A stretch of 64,000 bases of DNA from Curvularia sp. ZM96. Lineage: Eukaryota > Ascomycota > Dothideomycetes > Pleosporales > Pleosporaceae. Location: assembly GCA_022457065.1 (NCBI GenBank), contig JAJGBQ010000002.1, positions 3,038,001 through 3,102,000 of the forward strand, read 5' to 3'. The notes under the pieces were generated by a model that saw only the letters and a list, made by a program, of their open reading frames with translations, was not told the DNA's origin and did not search any database. Shown here one piece after another: positions 1 through 12,438 of this stretch (positions within the stretch are counted from its first letter, which is position 1; every line of letters starts with the position of its first letter). The translations under genes were made by a program, and so were the position numbers.

Positions 1-902
1 GGAACCCCAGGCCTGCTGGGCCAACATATGTACCTGAGTATAGGCTTAGGTGAGACGTGCTGTAGTGCGCTGCAAAACGCTGCATCACTACGCATGGCCC
101 GCCCATTACTCAGCCCGCCCACCGATGCTCGCCTCACGGATGCTGCACTCCACTCTGCTACTGCACTCAATAACGTCATCCCCCAACGTCCCCCACTCAA
201 CATAGTCCTGATGGCGCGTTTTTTTTTTCTGCGATTGCTCTCCACCGCCTCGCCATCATGTACATCGCTTCCTCCATTCCACTGGCTGTCTGTCATCTGC
301 CGTGACCAGCCCTGTTCTTGCTCTGCGCCTCCCGCTTGCGGCCTAGCGCCCCTCTAGCCGCCAAGGCTGAGTCGTGCATCAACCTTTGGCTGCCCTCATC
401 GCCTCTCGGCACGTGCTGACTTCCACACTGATTGGTGGATATTACTTCCTACTACCGACCCCTCCGCTTGCATCTTCAGAGTCCAAACGCCGCAACTTCC
501 AGATTGCTTCTTCGGTTGCCATGTGGGTGTGGGTGTGGTATGACAGAGTTCGTGAGAAGCAGCTTGTCAATTTGGTAAGCTATCTACATCCGAGCCAATA
601 TATTAGTAAAGAAGATTACCTGTGAGCAACCGCAGTAGGTGACATGTACAGTGAAAACGCAAGACACAATTTTCTCGGTGCTCAGAAAGCCCCTCCATTC
701 GCAAGATCATAATCAAACAGCCGGTCCAATGCAAATTTTTGGTGGCAGTCGCTTGTCCACCATGGCAAAGTTGCCGCCCAAACGCTCGTCCCACGCACGC
801 CATGTGCTGAAAACACTAACAAAAGAAAGTCGTCAGGTCTGTGTGGTCGTGTCTCCATGAAAACTTGGCCACAGATGATCGAGTCCGACGTAGTCTGCCC
901 AA
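1..902. other. No supported gene (left edge)
   Basis: Only short open frames occur on both strands (the longest is about 109 codons from base 28). None carries a recognisable domain or a convincing exon chain. The right end is presumably the 3' untranslated region of the aminotransferase that ends at 903. Confidence 0.5.
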
Positions 903-2609
903 CTACAATTTCTGCGGCTTGTCGATTTCCGCAAAAAAATCAAAAATGAGCCTGCCCACGCTCTCGACAATGGTGTCGATATCGCCCTCTGTGATGTTGA
1001 AGGCAGGGGCAACAATGATGTGATCTCCGCGTTGTCCGTCGACTGTGCCGGAACCTGGATACACGTAGACGTTGTATCCATCTTTCATGCCTATTGCACA
1101 AGTCAGCATCGTAGACTTTCTACCTCTGCCAAATAAAGCTACCTTTTTCATGAATTCTCCACGCTACAGACATCTCAGAGTCAAACGGCGTCTTGGTCTT
1201 CTTGTCGCGTACAAATTCAATCTGCCATAGTCAGCACGTGTTGAACATAGCCCCAAAACTATCTTCTCGATACTTACGCCTCGGAAAAGACCTGCTCCTC
1301 GGATATTTCCAACGTTGGGATGATCGCCGAGGCGGGCCAGCAGCTTCTTCGTCAGCTTCTCTCCTTTGTCCTTGACATTCTCAAGTAGCTTTTCTTCCCG
1401 CACAATCTTCTGCACAGCGAGACCGGCTGCACATGCGGCTGGGTAGTTCTGGAACGTGTGACCGTGGGCAAAGGTCGAGTCTCCGAGAGCGTCGACAATC
1501 TCGGGACCGACAAGCATGGCTGAAACCGCCGCATAGCCACCCGCAAGAGCTTTGCCTACCAGCTGAATATCAGGGACCACGCCGTGTTCTTGCCAAGCAT
1601 GCATGTATCCAGTGCGGCCCATGCCACACATGATTTCGTCCAGAATGAAAAGCACACCGTATTTTTTGCACACTTTCTTCATAGCCGCGAGATAACCGGG
1701 TAGTGCTGGGACGCAGCCAAGTGCCTGATTGACCATGTCAGCGAATGCCATGACAAATCATACCAGCAAACTGCACCACTTACCGCACCGACCACAGGCT
1801 CCATGAAGAATCCTGCTACTGTTTCCGGACCGAGCTCACAAATCTTGCTCTCAAGCTCTTTGGCCAGTCGCTCGACATACTGATCTGCAGTCTCGCCCTC
1901 CTTCATATCCCGGTAGGGGTTGCACGGGGAGATGAACTGCGTGGTTTCAGGCAGAATCTGCTTGTACATGCTTTTGCGTCCCTTGTGTCCACTGACTTCA
2001 AGAGCACCAATCGTTGCTCCGTGGTACGATCTGTCACGAGCAATGAACCATCGGCGGCCAGGCTGTGCTTCTTGCTTCAACTTGGAGTGATATTGGTATG
2101 CCAGTTTTTTGGCGGCCTCTGTAGCCTCAGAGCCTATCTCGTATGAGTCTAGCACCTCCAGCCTCCATGTGAGTTACTTTACCTGAGCTATAGAAGGCTA
2201 CCTCTGCCATTTCGTCATCTGTCGATTCGATAAGATAGTCGGCAAACTCCCATACCACATCCGTGTCGAAGCTCATGGAAGCAGCGTAGGCAACGCCCGT
2301 CTGTTCTTGTCTCCGGATTGCGTCATGGACTCGCCTGTCGCCATGGCCAATGTTGGACACTCCAGCTCCACCAGAAGCATCGAATACTCTCCAGGTTTTA
2401 GTGCCGTCTGTGACTGATAGCCAGCTGCCCTCGGCACTCTTGAGCCAAAGCGGTGAGTTCCTAACACTGCGTTTGAGAAGTGGATTCCGCCGACCCCGGC
2501 GGCTCCAGGGCATGCCTGTTGTTGGAGAGTCGTCGCTGATCGACGGCGAGATGCTGATATCAGAAGCCGCGCAAGGGCTGCTTTCATCAATCAACAAGGC
2601 TGGCGCCAT
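903..2609 (-). CDS. Class-III PLP-dependent aminotransferase (omega-aminotransferase type)
   Basis: Predicted to move an amino group between an omega-amine or amino acid and an oxo-acid, using pyridoxal phosphate. Five exons fit: 2609-2183, 2133-1784, 1724-1278, 1221-1143 and 1090-903. They total 496 aa, and all introns are 49-60 nt with GT-AG ends. The second junction rebuilds the cofactor-phosphate segment SSG-SEATEAAKKL. Later come the SYHGATIGALEVSG segment, the FILDEIMCGMGRTG segment whose Asp contacts the pyridine nitrogen, and GKALAGGY with the Schiff-base Lys. All class-III hallmarks are present, and the length is normal after an N-terminal lead of about 45 residues rich in Ser and Arg. 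I see no clear targeting signal. The substrate cannot be read from sequence: GABA, ornithine, beta-alanine/pyruvate or a secondary-metabolite amine are all possible. The gene stands alone, with no pathway partner beside it. Confidence 0.9.
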
Positions 2610-4459
2610 GATGTAGATGTTATTCTGACAATGAGTTGAGTTGCTTGAGAAGCTGAAGGTGATAGAAAAGAAAGGTAAGTGAATTGAGAAAGTTGGAGCG
2701 GATCACCGTGCACTTTATACTGGCGAGGCTATCCATGGAACCGTACTGGGTTATGACCGGTAAAGGTGCCTGCTACTAGTAACATAGCGTGTACAGCGTA
2801 ATCAGGCCCAGGTCACTCGAACCATACTTTGATCTTTCTGTTTCGGCAACCCGAATCGAGTTTGATATACCGAGCCGTGCGGGAAGACTAGAGCCCGGAT
2901 GCTTTTCCCCGAGAACTGGCTTTGGCTTATGACTAGCTGAAAAGTTGAATTGGAGTCGCGCACGGGGTGGGTTGGAGAGTCGTAGGCTTATTCATTCTTG
3001 CGGAAACTTAACGGTCAATTGCTTACCAGAAGTATACCCGGGCATCCAATCACCTCGGCCTGTGGCACCCTTGCAGATAACATGTGGTTTCCAACGCTAT
3101 CAAAGGAAGGTCAGCCCTGTGTGATGAAAAATGCCGGGTGTAAGCCTGAAGCGGCACAGCTGCAGCAATGTCAGGGCAAGGTGGCGGACGCCCCGGCAAC
3201 AGGAACAGTGCCCGGCCATGTTGTAGAGGTTGTGGACATGGGTTGTGCCCTGGCATCGGATTCAAGTCATCTGGTAGGATGCGGCACAGGGACCAAAGAG
3301 AGAGCGTCTCGCGTTAGTTGACGTGAAAATACCGACGATAAGGCGCTATTGCCACATGGCTGTGTGGGGACTCTAGTAGGATCGACAAGGTTCTGCTGCT
3401 GCTGCTACGTCTGCATGCGTCTAGGCGCAAGAACGATCCGATCGGGGTTAACCGTTTATCTTGTGTAACAAGACTATGTGGAAGCATATGGATACTACAT
3501 AGCAATCATACGACGTTCACCAAAAAAGCAAAGCAATGGCTGCCAATCGACAGCAAGCGCTTTCCCTCATAGGTCGGAATGGATGGCAGAGGCAGCTAGA
3601 GAGAAGATGGCCCTGTGCATACTGCTGCAGGCGCCTCGGCAAGGGGGGTCCGACCGGTGTTGTAGAAGGCTAGTGGCCTCACAATTGCGTGGTGGGTTGG
3701 CGTGACTCTCTGCCATGGCTAGGCTGTATCTTGGGGTAGGGGTCAATAGCCGCAAGATGACACCAAGGCACTAATGTCAAGCACCGGACGACTTCTTGAA
3801 CGCGGAGGTGAGCACCGCCAGGACATGATTCGGTGGGGGCCATACCCGGTGGCCCCAACGCGTCTCCGCTTGTACATAGCTGACCTGGTCTCGTCGAACG
3901 CTACTCTGGTTGGAAAGTCCATGGGACGGTGGGTGTGGGCAGAATGGCTGCCATCACCTGCAGATCCACGGCACCATAACGACATGGCGGTACGAGGCGG
4001 CAGCGGGAAAAAGCAAGTGTGCAGACGCCAGGTTCGAGGCTAGGACGGCCACTCAGAAGGGCTGTTGCAGATGAATGTCCGCTCCATGCAGCAAAGGCGC
4101 CTTAGGGACGGCGGGGCGGCCACTGTCGTCAGCCTCTTGGCTACAGCATACTGCCAGGCAAGTTGAGTCGTGACCAAACCCGGTAGTTGTGTGTCGGCCT
4201 GGTCTTTTGCAGATGCTAAGTTGCGGTGAAGGACAATGGCCCGGTGTTGGCCGACGGGAAGCTCGAGGATAGCGGTTGTCGAGGGTGCTGGGACGAGCAG
4301 TTGAGGCAGCCGGGCCGTAGTGCACCTTGGTTCCCGACCCGGTCCGGCACCGCTGGCCTCGTTCGCTGCCAAGCCCGCCCCTCTAGCTTCCCCACATTCG
4401 TGAGAGGCCGACATTCACGACGTTTTGACCATCTCCACCATTCGAGGGGCTTACGTCAG
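2610..4459. other. Intergenic, no supported gene
   Basis: This stretch between two divergent genes has only short frames on both strands (up to about 124 codons), many with non-ATG starts and none with a recognisable domain. It should hold both promoters. The last part is probably the 5' untranslated exon of SEC65. Confidence 0.5.
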
Positions 4460-4516
4460 GTGAGTCGTGGCCAGGGAGCACGCTCAAACTACACGCCCAT
4501 TCTGACCCGTGTGCAG
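4460..4516 (+). other. Probable 5'-UTR intron of SEC65
   Basis: A consensus donor CAG|GTGAGT, a branch-like CTGAC and the acceptor GTGTGCAG bound a 57-nt segment just before the SEC65 start codon. Reading upstream across the junction in the SEC65 frame meets a TGA at 4426 with no ATG in between, so the spliced leader is not coding. Confidence 0.6.
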
Positions 4517-4551
4517 CATTGACCGGAACCGCTTTCGCCAGCACCGACACC

Positions 4552-5286
4552 ATGAATCCCCGCGTCGAAGAGGTCAGCGACTCGGACAGCGAGCCGTCAG
4601 AGATGGACATTGACGACGTCCCCTCTCTGATGAATGCCACCAACATACCCAGCACCGGCAGGTCCCCCGTACCCTCGCAGATGTTGCAGCCGCAATCGGG
4701 CGCCATCAAGACGAGCACAGATCGAGAAGCCTCAAAACACTACCAATGCTTGTACCCCGTCTACTTCGACATCACACGCACCAGGGCAGAAGGCCGCCGC
4801 GTAGGCAAGGAGCTCGCAGTAGAAAACCCTCTTGCCAGGGAAATGGCCGACGCGGCAGCGGATCTGGGTCTGAGGACCGTGTTTGAGCCAGACAAGACAC
4901 ATCCCAAGGACTGGAGCAATCCCGGCAGGGTGCGTGTCCTGCTCAAGCACGAGGGCAAGAACACGAACCAATTGGTCAAGAACAAGCATCATCTTTACAT
5001 TCTCATGTCCCAAGCTCTCAAAGCGAATCCGACACAGAAGAACACGCCCTTCCGATTGCCCATTGCAGGCCTACCCATGCCCAAAGAGATGCCAGAGCCA
5101 GCGATACCCAAGGGCTGGAAAATGAGCAAGATTCTCCCCTTGCACTCTCCGGCCTTAACAGGAGGGGGTGTTAGCGAGAACTTCCTACAGGACATGATGG
5201 CCGAAATGGCAGGCGAAGCTGCCGGCAGCGGGGCAAGTAGCGGGGCAGAATCTAAGAAGAAGATCAAGGACAAGAAGAAGAAATGA
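4552..5286 (+). CDS. SEC65: Signal recognition particle subunit SRP19 (Sec65)
   Basis: SRP19 binds the tetraloops of SRP RNA and promotes assembly of SRP54, which sends nascent secretory proteins to the endoplasmic reticulum. The product is 244 aa in a single coding exon. An acidic Ser/Asp-rich lead of about 60 residues precedes the SRP19 domain. Recognition rests on YPVYFDITRTRAEGRRV, then the long spacer, then HPKDWSNPGRVRVLLK, which has the family's typical proline- and arginine-rich RNA-contact segment. The tail ends in a run of lysines (KKKIKDKKKK), usual for fungal Sec65 and suited to RNA binding or nucleolar import. I chose the ATG at 4552 because the frame upstream to 4519 has only a TTG and lies next to the intron acceptor. 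Confidence 0.93.
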   Translation: MNPRVEEVSDSDSEPSEMDIDDVPSLMNATNIPSTGRSPVPSQMLQPQSGAIKTSTDREASKHYQCLYPVYFDITRTRAEGRRVGKELAVENPLAREMADAAADLGLRTVFEPDKTHPKDWSNPGRVRVLLKHEGKNTNQLVKNKHHLYILMSQALKANPTQKNTPFRLPIAGLPMPKEMPEPAIPKGWKMSKILPLHSPALTGGGVSENFLQDMMAEMAGEAAGSGASSGAESKKKIKDKKKK

Positions 5287-8200
5287 ACTACCAGTGGTGG
5301 AGACTGCCATCCACGCATTATTGCCTCCATTGCCACTCTCAGAGAGCAGTGCATTGGCAACCTTTTTCCAACGTGGCGCTGCCGCCATGCAGCATGGAGG
5401 CTGTCACATCGTATGACAGATACCTCAACACACGTTTAGACGGGATGCACAGCAAGGGTGGCTGAAGCCCTGTGCCGTCGCATCTGCAGAATACCAAAAC
5501 CCTACACGACTACAGCAATGCTACGCTGCAGTGTCCTTGTTACCTTTTTGCGATGTGCCGATCCGCACTTGGATGATCGAAATTCGTTGTGTGCTCATTG
5601 TCTCGAGTTTGCTAATTGTGCACATCTTAGGATTTTTGGCAATAGTGAACTTGGTCTGACTTGATGTAGTTCAAAAGGCACGCTGACGCACGCCTGGAGT
5701 CCTCGAAGGGCGAAAAGAGCGATAGCTGCTCCGTTCCATATGATCCATACATCTGTCCGCGACCCTACATTGAGCGACAGTTTGACTCTGAACAGCAGGA
5801 GCAGACAGACACCCAATTCCACTGCCGACCTTGCGCTTGACTTTCGGCCTGGATGCATGTGTTCCTTGTCACGTGGGTTTGATGCGCAGGGAGCAGTATC
5901 CAAGCTCAGGCCCCCGAGCACACTCTCCGCGGGCCGATCGTCGCCATTCCGCATTCCGGGCTAGAGTTGACATGCATGCATCCCTGCCATCCTGCTTACC
6001 ATGCACGCACCGTCATTCTCGACGGTAATATCTGTCATTCGTCCAAACTACAATGTTTTTCTCTATCTCACGTGTCAATATGATAACTACTCTGGTCAAG
6101 CATGTCACACTGCAGGCATCCATGAACAGTCTGGCTCCGGAGGTACGCGTACACCTGCAGGCCAGTTCTCGTCATGGATGGCTGTACCCTAGACGTACAC
6201 AGCTTTCTCGCCCATGGCCACTAAGGTGGGGCGGACATGGGCAATGACAACATACATTCCCTAGTCCTGACGGACTTCTCTGCAGGCACTGCAATTGGTT
6301 GTGTATGAACATGTAATACTCGCACGTACAGGGCGGGTTATGCCATCGTATTCCCATCCGAAAGGCGTTCCAAGCATGTTGCTTTGATTCTCGATCACTC
6401 ATGGCCATGTGCACAACATCTTGGTTTCGCGAACAACGTTCGAGAGCGACGCCTCTTGTACCACGTCGGTCGAGGTTTGCACTGGAAACACTTCTAGTGG
6501 CTGCTTAGGCTTTCAGTGTTTGTGTCACACTTCATGTCAGCTCCTCGATAACCGAGTAATCAGGCCACGATACTGACTCGAGTGATGAGCCCTCCGCTTT
6601 ACATTACCAATTCTGGCCGCGCCTTATGGCTTCTGCCTGCTCTAGACACATGTTTACTTGCCTTCTTGCTCAGCGGGATAGCCGTGTCATCATCACTTAC
6701 CAATCAGTCTTCAGGTACCGTAAGCGTGCCAAGGTAGTACGCTATGAACAACATGCAAACAGATCCTCCAACACCCAATAGCAGCTTGGACTGTGAACGG
6801 GGACAATTGCCTTGATTTCTGCCTGCCGATCATCATCACTCCAAATTTGATTGGTATCCCCAAAGCCACTCGTATCCTTGTCCATCATGCACAAATCGCA
6901 CAACTCTGAGACTTGGGTTCATTTTTTGAGAAAGTACCTCCGATCCATGCCCACCAACGCCAATGAGTTCTGTACATGAGGGTTCAAGTACACAATCCTG
7001 CATTACCGTTCGTACCGAAGACTCAAACTTGCTGCCGATCGCCGTAGTCCGCTGAACCAAGGGTCTTGCATTAAAAAGTACCGGTATACTATACCTATTT
7101 GTGGTTAAGCCCGAGACTCTTATGCAGGATGTATACAAAATGGTTAGACGCAACACTTTGTCCGTCTTGGCTACCCCAACTCTTGCAACACCCGAGAAAC
7201 GGTTGTGAGCCTTTGACCGACCCAACAAAAACGAAGCATGCGAGGGATGCCTAAAAACAGTGTCTCTCCGGAAGATTGACAAGGCTAGACCGACATGGAA
7301 GTAAGACAATTCTGCTCAAGGACTGACCTATCAACAGGAACGCACTTCTACCAGAGAATGAAGACCTGTCGCCAGTCCACACTAGGAAGCGTTCACGTGA
7401 TGGTTACGGCAACGCTATGTCAACCTCAAAGTGCATCTGCCTTGATCCTTTTTTTTTGCGAAGGTTCTGTCATTCTTCGCTCCACACTGTGAAATGGGGG
7501 AATCGGATTTGCATAGATCGACACAACAGCTACGAAGACTAGATTAGAACCAAATTCACCAATTATCGATTTTTCGTCATCGGTCTGTCGGTTTCCCTGC
7601 GCTGCCGCTGCGGACCTCCATCACTTGCAGCGGATAGTGGGTTGTTTTGATCGACTAGCCCGATCTACAAGGGGATCGGGGAATGGGCACGTTAGTATGT
7701 GAAACTAATCGTTTCCCGCACACCGTTCTTCAAGCTCGCGATCTTAGCGCAACGAACGCCTCCTCATGTTACTTTTCAACAACCACAGAAGAAATCTTGT
7801 GGGGAAGTGCAAGTGCGTCTTACAGTATTTACGGGGATTTGATGACAGTCGCAACATAAGTCAGCACCACACACATCTGCGTGTCTCATTACATCAGATA
7901 GAGGCATGAAGCTTGGCTTAGCTTTGACAAGCCTCCATATAAACATGCCTCGAATGTAGGACGAGCAAGCGTCATGCTAGGTGTACATCGTTGCTGAGCC
8001 ATTGACTCTTCGTATTCGCTCTTACCTTTTGCATTCGTCTTCCGATATCCTCAGCTCTTACACCAGACAGTGACAAAACGACATTCGACAACCCAACCCT
8101 CCCATCCATCCATCTTCCTACCAGAAACCGAATTTCCGGCCCGAAATACTCGAGCACCTCACCCTCCAGCTACCTGCCGATTCCCTAGCGTATGCCTTTT

Positions 8201-9428
8201 CCACAAAAGGCAAACTACGCTACTGTATACCATTACTACTATTACCATGCCCAGCTATTGTCTATCTCTCCCCAAAAGCCTCCTACCCACACTAACCACG
8301 CAACTTTACCCGACGCGAGGCGAGGCGTCTACTCCGCCTCCGCCACACATGTACCTCACCGATGATCACAACCCCCCCTTTTACCACCAACTCCCGCCCT
8401 TCGGTTCTTCGTCGGCTCTATCTCGGCTTGGCGGAGGAGAGGGGGGAAACTCGCCACCACGGGTCTGCATGTGAAACGCGGGCGCGTGAACTAGGCGGGC
8501 GTAGAACAAAAAAGGAAATACGTGGTATGGTAATTACTTGGGATTTCTTTTTCTTTTGGGGAGAGGAGGGGCAGGGGGAGTCTACACAGGTATAGACTTG
8601 CTGTAGAGTTCTGATGAGAGGGCGTTAAGATGTAGACTAGGAAAGTGCTGGCTTGGGGTTTGCCCAAGTAGCATGGACGCGGCCAACGTGTCTTGTCTAC
8701 TTATGAGCACGTGAGGTAAGTATGCCAAGTACAACTATACTTACAGTTTTGTTATCTCCTTCCCTAGCTCCTCGATTAGCCTGTTAGATAAACCCCATTC
8801 ACTTCGTCTCTTGTCGTACACCGTCAGCCACCATCCCCCCCTTTTCCCCAAGGCAGTCTACGCAACATAAACATGTCGATTGTAACACAAGCTTGAAAAA
8901 GCGGATGCAGGAGTCATAGCACTTTAACCTTTGTCTCAGGGATCATCACCTGTTTCTCTACACATCTTCCTCTCCTTAGACACACAGTTCCTTCAGTATA
9001 CCAAAAGCTATCTATACTATGTTTCATAACTGTAAAGTTAGAACTAGAGGATTGATAAGCTTGTATAACATCTATCCTAAGGCCGATCTTAGTCGAGAAG
9101 GGTAAGGGAATGCGTATCACAAGTTCTTTACAGTATAGCCTCGTACTTAGTAGGGAGAGCTAGCATTACTCTACTCGCGACCCTTGTGTACTAAATAATG
9201 AACTACAAACTCATCACAGTAAAATGTTTTCACAAAGCGGAGCGAAGTAGTCAGTTGTGAGAAAATTTTCAATGCTCGATTGAAAAAAGTGGTATGTACA
9301 GAACACCTTTGTGCTCGTAAGAAGAAAAAAGGTAAATATAACATATGCAAAAGCCTCCACTCCGTGTTCTCAAATCATGATTGTCATCCATGCTTTCGCC
9401 TGTTCATAAAAGACGCACCAGCAGCTTT
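5287..9428. other. 4.1-kb stretch without a supported gene
   Basis: It lies between the SEC65 stop and the 3' end of the aspartic protease. Open frames are short; the best is 157 codons on the minus strand at 7309-6836. None shows a domain, a signal peptide or an exon chain. C- and T-rich tracts occur around 8370-8400 and 8830-8850. The right end (about 8880-9330) is richer in A and T and has two small hairpins (see findings); it may be a decayed repeat or simply 3' flank. Confidence 0.5.
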
Positions 9429-10842
9429 CTAAGCCTGCTGAGCGAAACCCAGCCTGGGGCCGTTGCTGCCCATCTCGTGGATAACGTACTTGCTCTTGAG
9501 GAAGACGTCACCGAAGATGCTGAGACCACCAAGACCAGAGGAAGACTGGATACCACCAAAGCACGTGCCGTCGCCGTTGGGGGCAAAGTTGATGTACTTT
9601 CCGGGAATGGTCTGCTTGACGCCGTTGACGATGATGGAGAAGTCGGGGAGCTGGCTGCTGCAGGGGAAGACAACACCTCCAGCCTGGGAGTCGTTCTGGG
9701 CGCCGTTGACCTTGGAATAGTAGGCGTCGACAATGGAGTCATCGACGTAGACGAGGGTTGTGCCAGTGTCAGCAATAGCGTTGATGCTGGTGCGGGAGGT
9801 GGAGGAGCCAACGCTGTAGCCGCTGGCGGTGAAGCCCCAGAAACCTTGGCTATCGTCGACATCGACATAGGTGATGGAGCCGGTGTACTTGCTCTTGTCG
9901 ATGTAACCAAAGTCATAAGAACCAGCAGCGTGGTACTTGAGGTTGACAGCGAACAAGGGCTGGGCAAGCTGAGACTTGACGGTGTCGAAGAAAGTGGTTT
10001 GCTGCACAGGCTTGACAGTGTTGATAGAGCTCATAGCGAGACCCAAAAGACCGTCAGTGCCAGTATCCTGAGTAAACTGGGCCGAAACAGTCGAGGCAGC
10101 TTCGACAGCCTGAGCCTTGGCTGTGATGGGACCAACGCTGACTAGAATCAAGTCAATATAAGTTTCATCAAGCACAGGAGCGCTTTGGATATTGCAATCA
10201 TTACTCACCAGTGTCAGTGTACACCTTTCCAGATGCACCAGATCCGTCACCGTAGGAGATCTTCCAGGTGTAGCCGCTCTTGGCCTTGGCGGAGTTGACC
10301 TTGTAGTAGCTGTGACCGCTGAGCTGCGACTGGGGCTGGAGCGAGGAGTACACCCAGCTTCACAACGTTAGTCTAAGTTCATGACGATTAAAGTCGAAGC
10401 ACTCTACAAACTTACAGATCAGAGCTTCCAGTGTCACAGTCCAAGTGGAAGGTCTGGCCACCAATGGTAACCGGGGTCAGGTAGGACGAATCGTTCTGGT
10501 CACTGGGGGAGGCGGGGGCCGAACCACTGCTGGCATCGGCAGTGACAACAGCGTTGTTTGCACGGTTCTCAGCGGCCTTGATGAGTTCCTCAGGAACAGG
10601 CTTGCCGTGCCTGCGGAGCACCTTGATCTTGTCTGCCGGTCCGTTCTTCTGGCGGGTAGAGTGTGCCACTTGTTCGACCGAGAAGGCAGAGCGCTTGTCT
10701 ATGGGAATCAAATGTTAGCCAGTGTTGACAAGTCGAAAGTGGCGAGTCTCGCGGTTTGGTCCAACATACCGATCTGGATCGGGTTTGCGACGACTGTGCC
10801 AGTAAAGGCGAGCGCTGCCGTGAGGTAGGCGTAGGAAGGCAT
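9429..10842 (-). CDS. Secreted pepsin-family aspartic endopeptidase (aspergillopepsin/penicillopepsin type)
   Basis: An extracellular acid protease of MEROPS family A1. Four exons, 10842-10770, 10698-10416, 10357-10209 and 10141-9429, give 405 aa. The first exon encodes a hydrophobic signal peptide (MPSYAYLTAALAFTGTVVA). A basic propeptide follows, containing DKRSAFSVEQVAH and IKVLRRHGKPVPEELIKAA. The two catalytic motifs are DTGSSDLW (Asp113) and ADTGTTLV (Asp293); the first is split by an intron after the codon for Asp of SSD, as CT|C. The flap region reads SYGDGSG. Length and domain order match typical fungal pepsins that work at low pH. A GPI signal is absent, so it should be released to the medium. 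It lies alone, without other hydrolases. Assignment to a particular subgroup would need a tree. Confidence 0.95.
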
Positions 10843-12438
10843 GGTAACGATGGACTGGAGAAGCACTTGAAGGCTGGCTAGAGAATGACACTGAGGCTGT
10901 GATGGAGACAAGACAGAGGAGTGGAACTTGGCTTTATACTAAGCCTTGCCACGCCCCATGGTGGCGTGGGATGCATTGATTGTGACGACATGTTCCGTGC
11001 CCTGTCGAAAAGTCGTGTGTATGGGGTGGCATACTAGCATGGGTTGTGACAATTCAGGGCGAGAGTGGAGTAACAACTGGGCGTGTAATTAGCGGCCGCA
11101 GCCATTCATGCCAAACACATAAACCCCGGACAGTTTGGGCAGGGCTTGCGTGCATTGGTCTCATGTTTCAATGTTTACCTGCTGGATTGGGCCTGGCGTG
11201 GATCACGTTAGTTAGAGTGGAGTTGACGGGCGAGCAATTCGGATCTTCTCTGGGATAGACTGAGGCAGAGAAGAGGAAGGTGGGAGAGTTGCCTATCTCG
11301 TGTGTGACGGTAGGGCCGAATGGGTTGGTGGTGTTGTATTGGCTAGTAGAGTGATTGCTGGTCCGTTATGGTGTGTGCTAGTTGCATTGGGCGCTACCAA
11401 CGTTGTTTGCTGCATGATGAGTCCTGCAAGACAGAAGAAGGGCATTCCTTCACGCAATTGGCGGTGATACAGATCGACACTGCGATGCTAAGAGCAGCGA
11501 TGTCGGCTAAGAGGTCAGGGGGCGCATCGGCTCCACCACTCAAGCCTTCAGGCAGCGCCAAGGCTGGGCATTCCTTAATCTTAGCCGTTGTTAAGCTCCA
11601 GCCAAGGACGCCGCTGCCGTGAAGCGCAGGTGAGGCGGATGGCTGAGATGCCGCATGAAGAGAGTCGGCAATGGAGAGAGCACGAAATGAAGAGCGGGCG
11701 GGCGGCATCTAGATTGGGGAGGTGGAACTGTAGTTTCGTTTTGAGCGATCACAGTCGAGACGGTAGAGCCGGCGCTAGAGGTTACTCCCGTCTTCCTCTA
11801 GGCCTGCAATATCTCTTCCACGGCCTTGCACAGCCAATCCACGGCCCGCGGCGAAATGTGTTGAATCGGACGGCCTTTTTGATGCCAGCCAGTTGTAGAC
11901 ACGACGAGCGCTTTGCGGCTTTCAACCTTCCTGTTCGGGCTCGATGCCGATGTGTGAAGCCTGATATCCCCTGCCCACGTGCACAGGGACATGGAGGGTA
12001 CCAAGCCTTGTGATGCGCGTCTTGGGGAGCTTATCTGTGCTCGGCGCTGCCGGCCATGTACATACGGATGCATGGCGTAGGTGGGTGGGTGTGCGGTGGT
12101 GATGTGCAGCAGGGCGGTGCAGTAGTCGTGTAGTAGGGCGGGCGACGAAAATGTCAAAACTCCACTGCACCTGCCGCTTTAGGCGCTAGTCTAGGCCCTG
12201 GCCACCTGCCAACGGCCGACTGTCCCCAAACTTTACTTCCCACTACCTGCCACCGTCTTGTCACCTCTTAACCCTCTCCACGCCCAGACTGTTATAGGAA
12301 GTTTGGTACTCGTATGTACTATATGACCCGCGCTCCTCGGAGATGAGTTCGAATCGGGTATCTTGTGCAGCAATCGCTATCTGCCTCGGTGCTTTTCTTT
12401 TTACCAGCTAACAAACACTCACATGCACTTGACCATCA
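10843..12438. other. Intergenic, upstream of the protease
   Basis: About 1.6 kb between the protease start and the DBP6 stop. It holds the protease promoter and the DBP6 3' end. Open frames up to 141 codons overlap each other on both strands, and none is recognisable. A GTTCGAATC sequence at about 12349 resembles a tRNA B box, but no tRNA fold surrounds it. Confidence 0.5.
10933..10939 (-). promoter_or_regulatory. Probable TATA box of the aspartic protease gene
   Basis: The minus strand reads AGTATAAAGC about 95 nt before the start codon, a usual distance for a TATA element plus a short leader in a strongly regulated fungal gene. It is called by sequence match only. Confidence 0.45.

Noticed and set aside
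903..5286. A metabolite gene cluster around the class-III aminotransferase
   Set aside because: No synthase, P450, transporter or regulator gene lies nearby; the neighbour is SRP19.
6836..7309. 157-codon minus-strand frame in the 5.3-9.4 kb tract
   Set aside because: It starts with an ATG but has no hydrophobic, repeat or domain signal. Several frames of this size are expected by chance in 64 kb.
9381..10145. 254-codon plus-strand frame, and a 187-codon minus frame, over the protease
   Set aside because: Shadows of the protease gene caused by its strong C/G bias at the third codon position. The real frame has signal peptide, both DTG motifs and clean introns.
12340..12365. GAGTTCGAATCGGG, tRNA-like
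   Set aside because: The flanks do not pair as an acceptor stem and no anticodon arm is seen.
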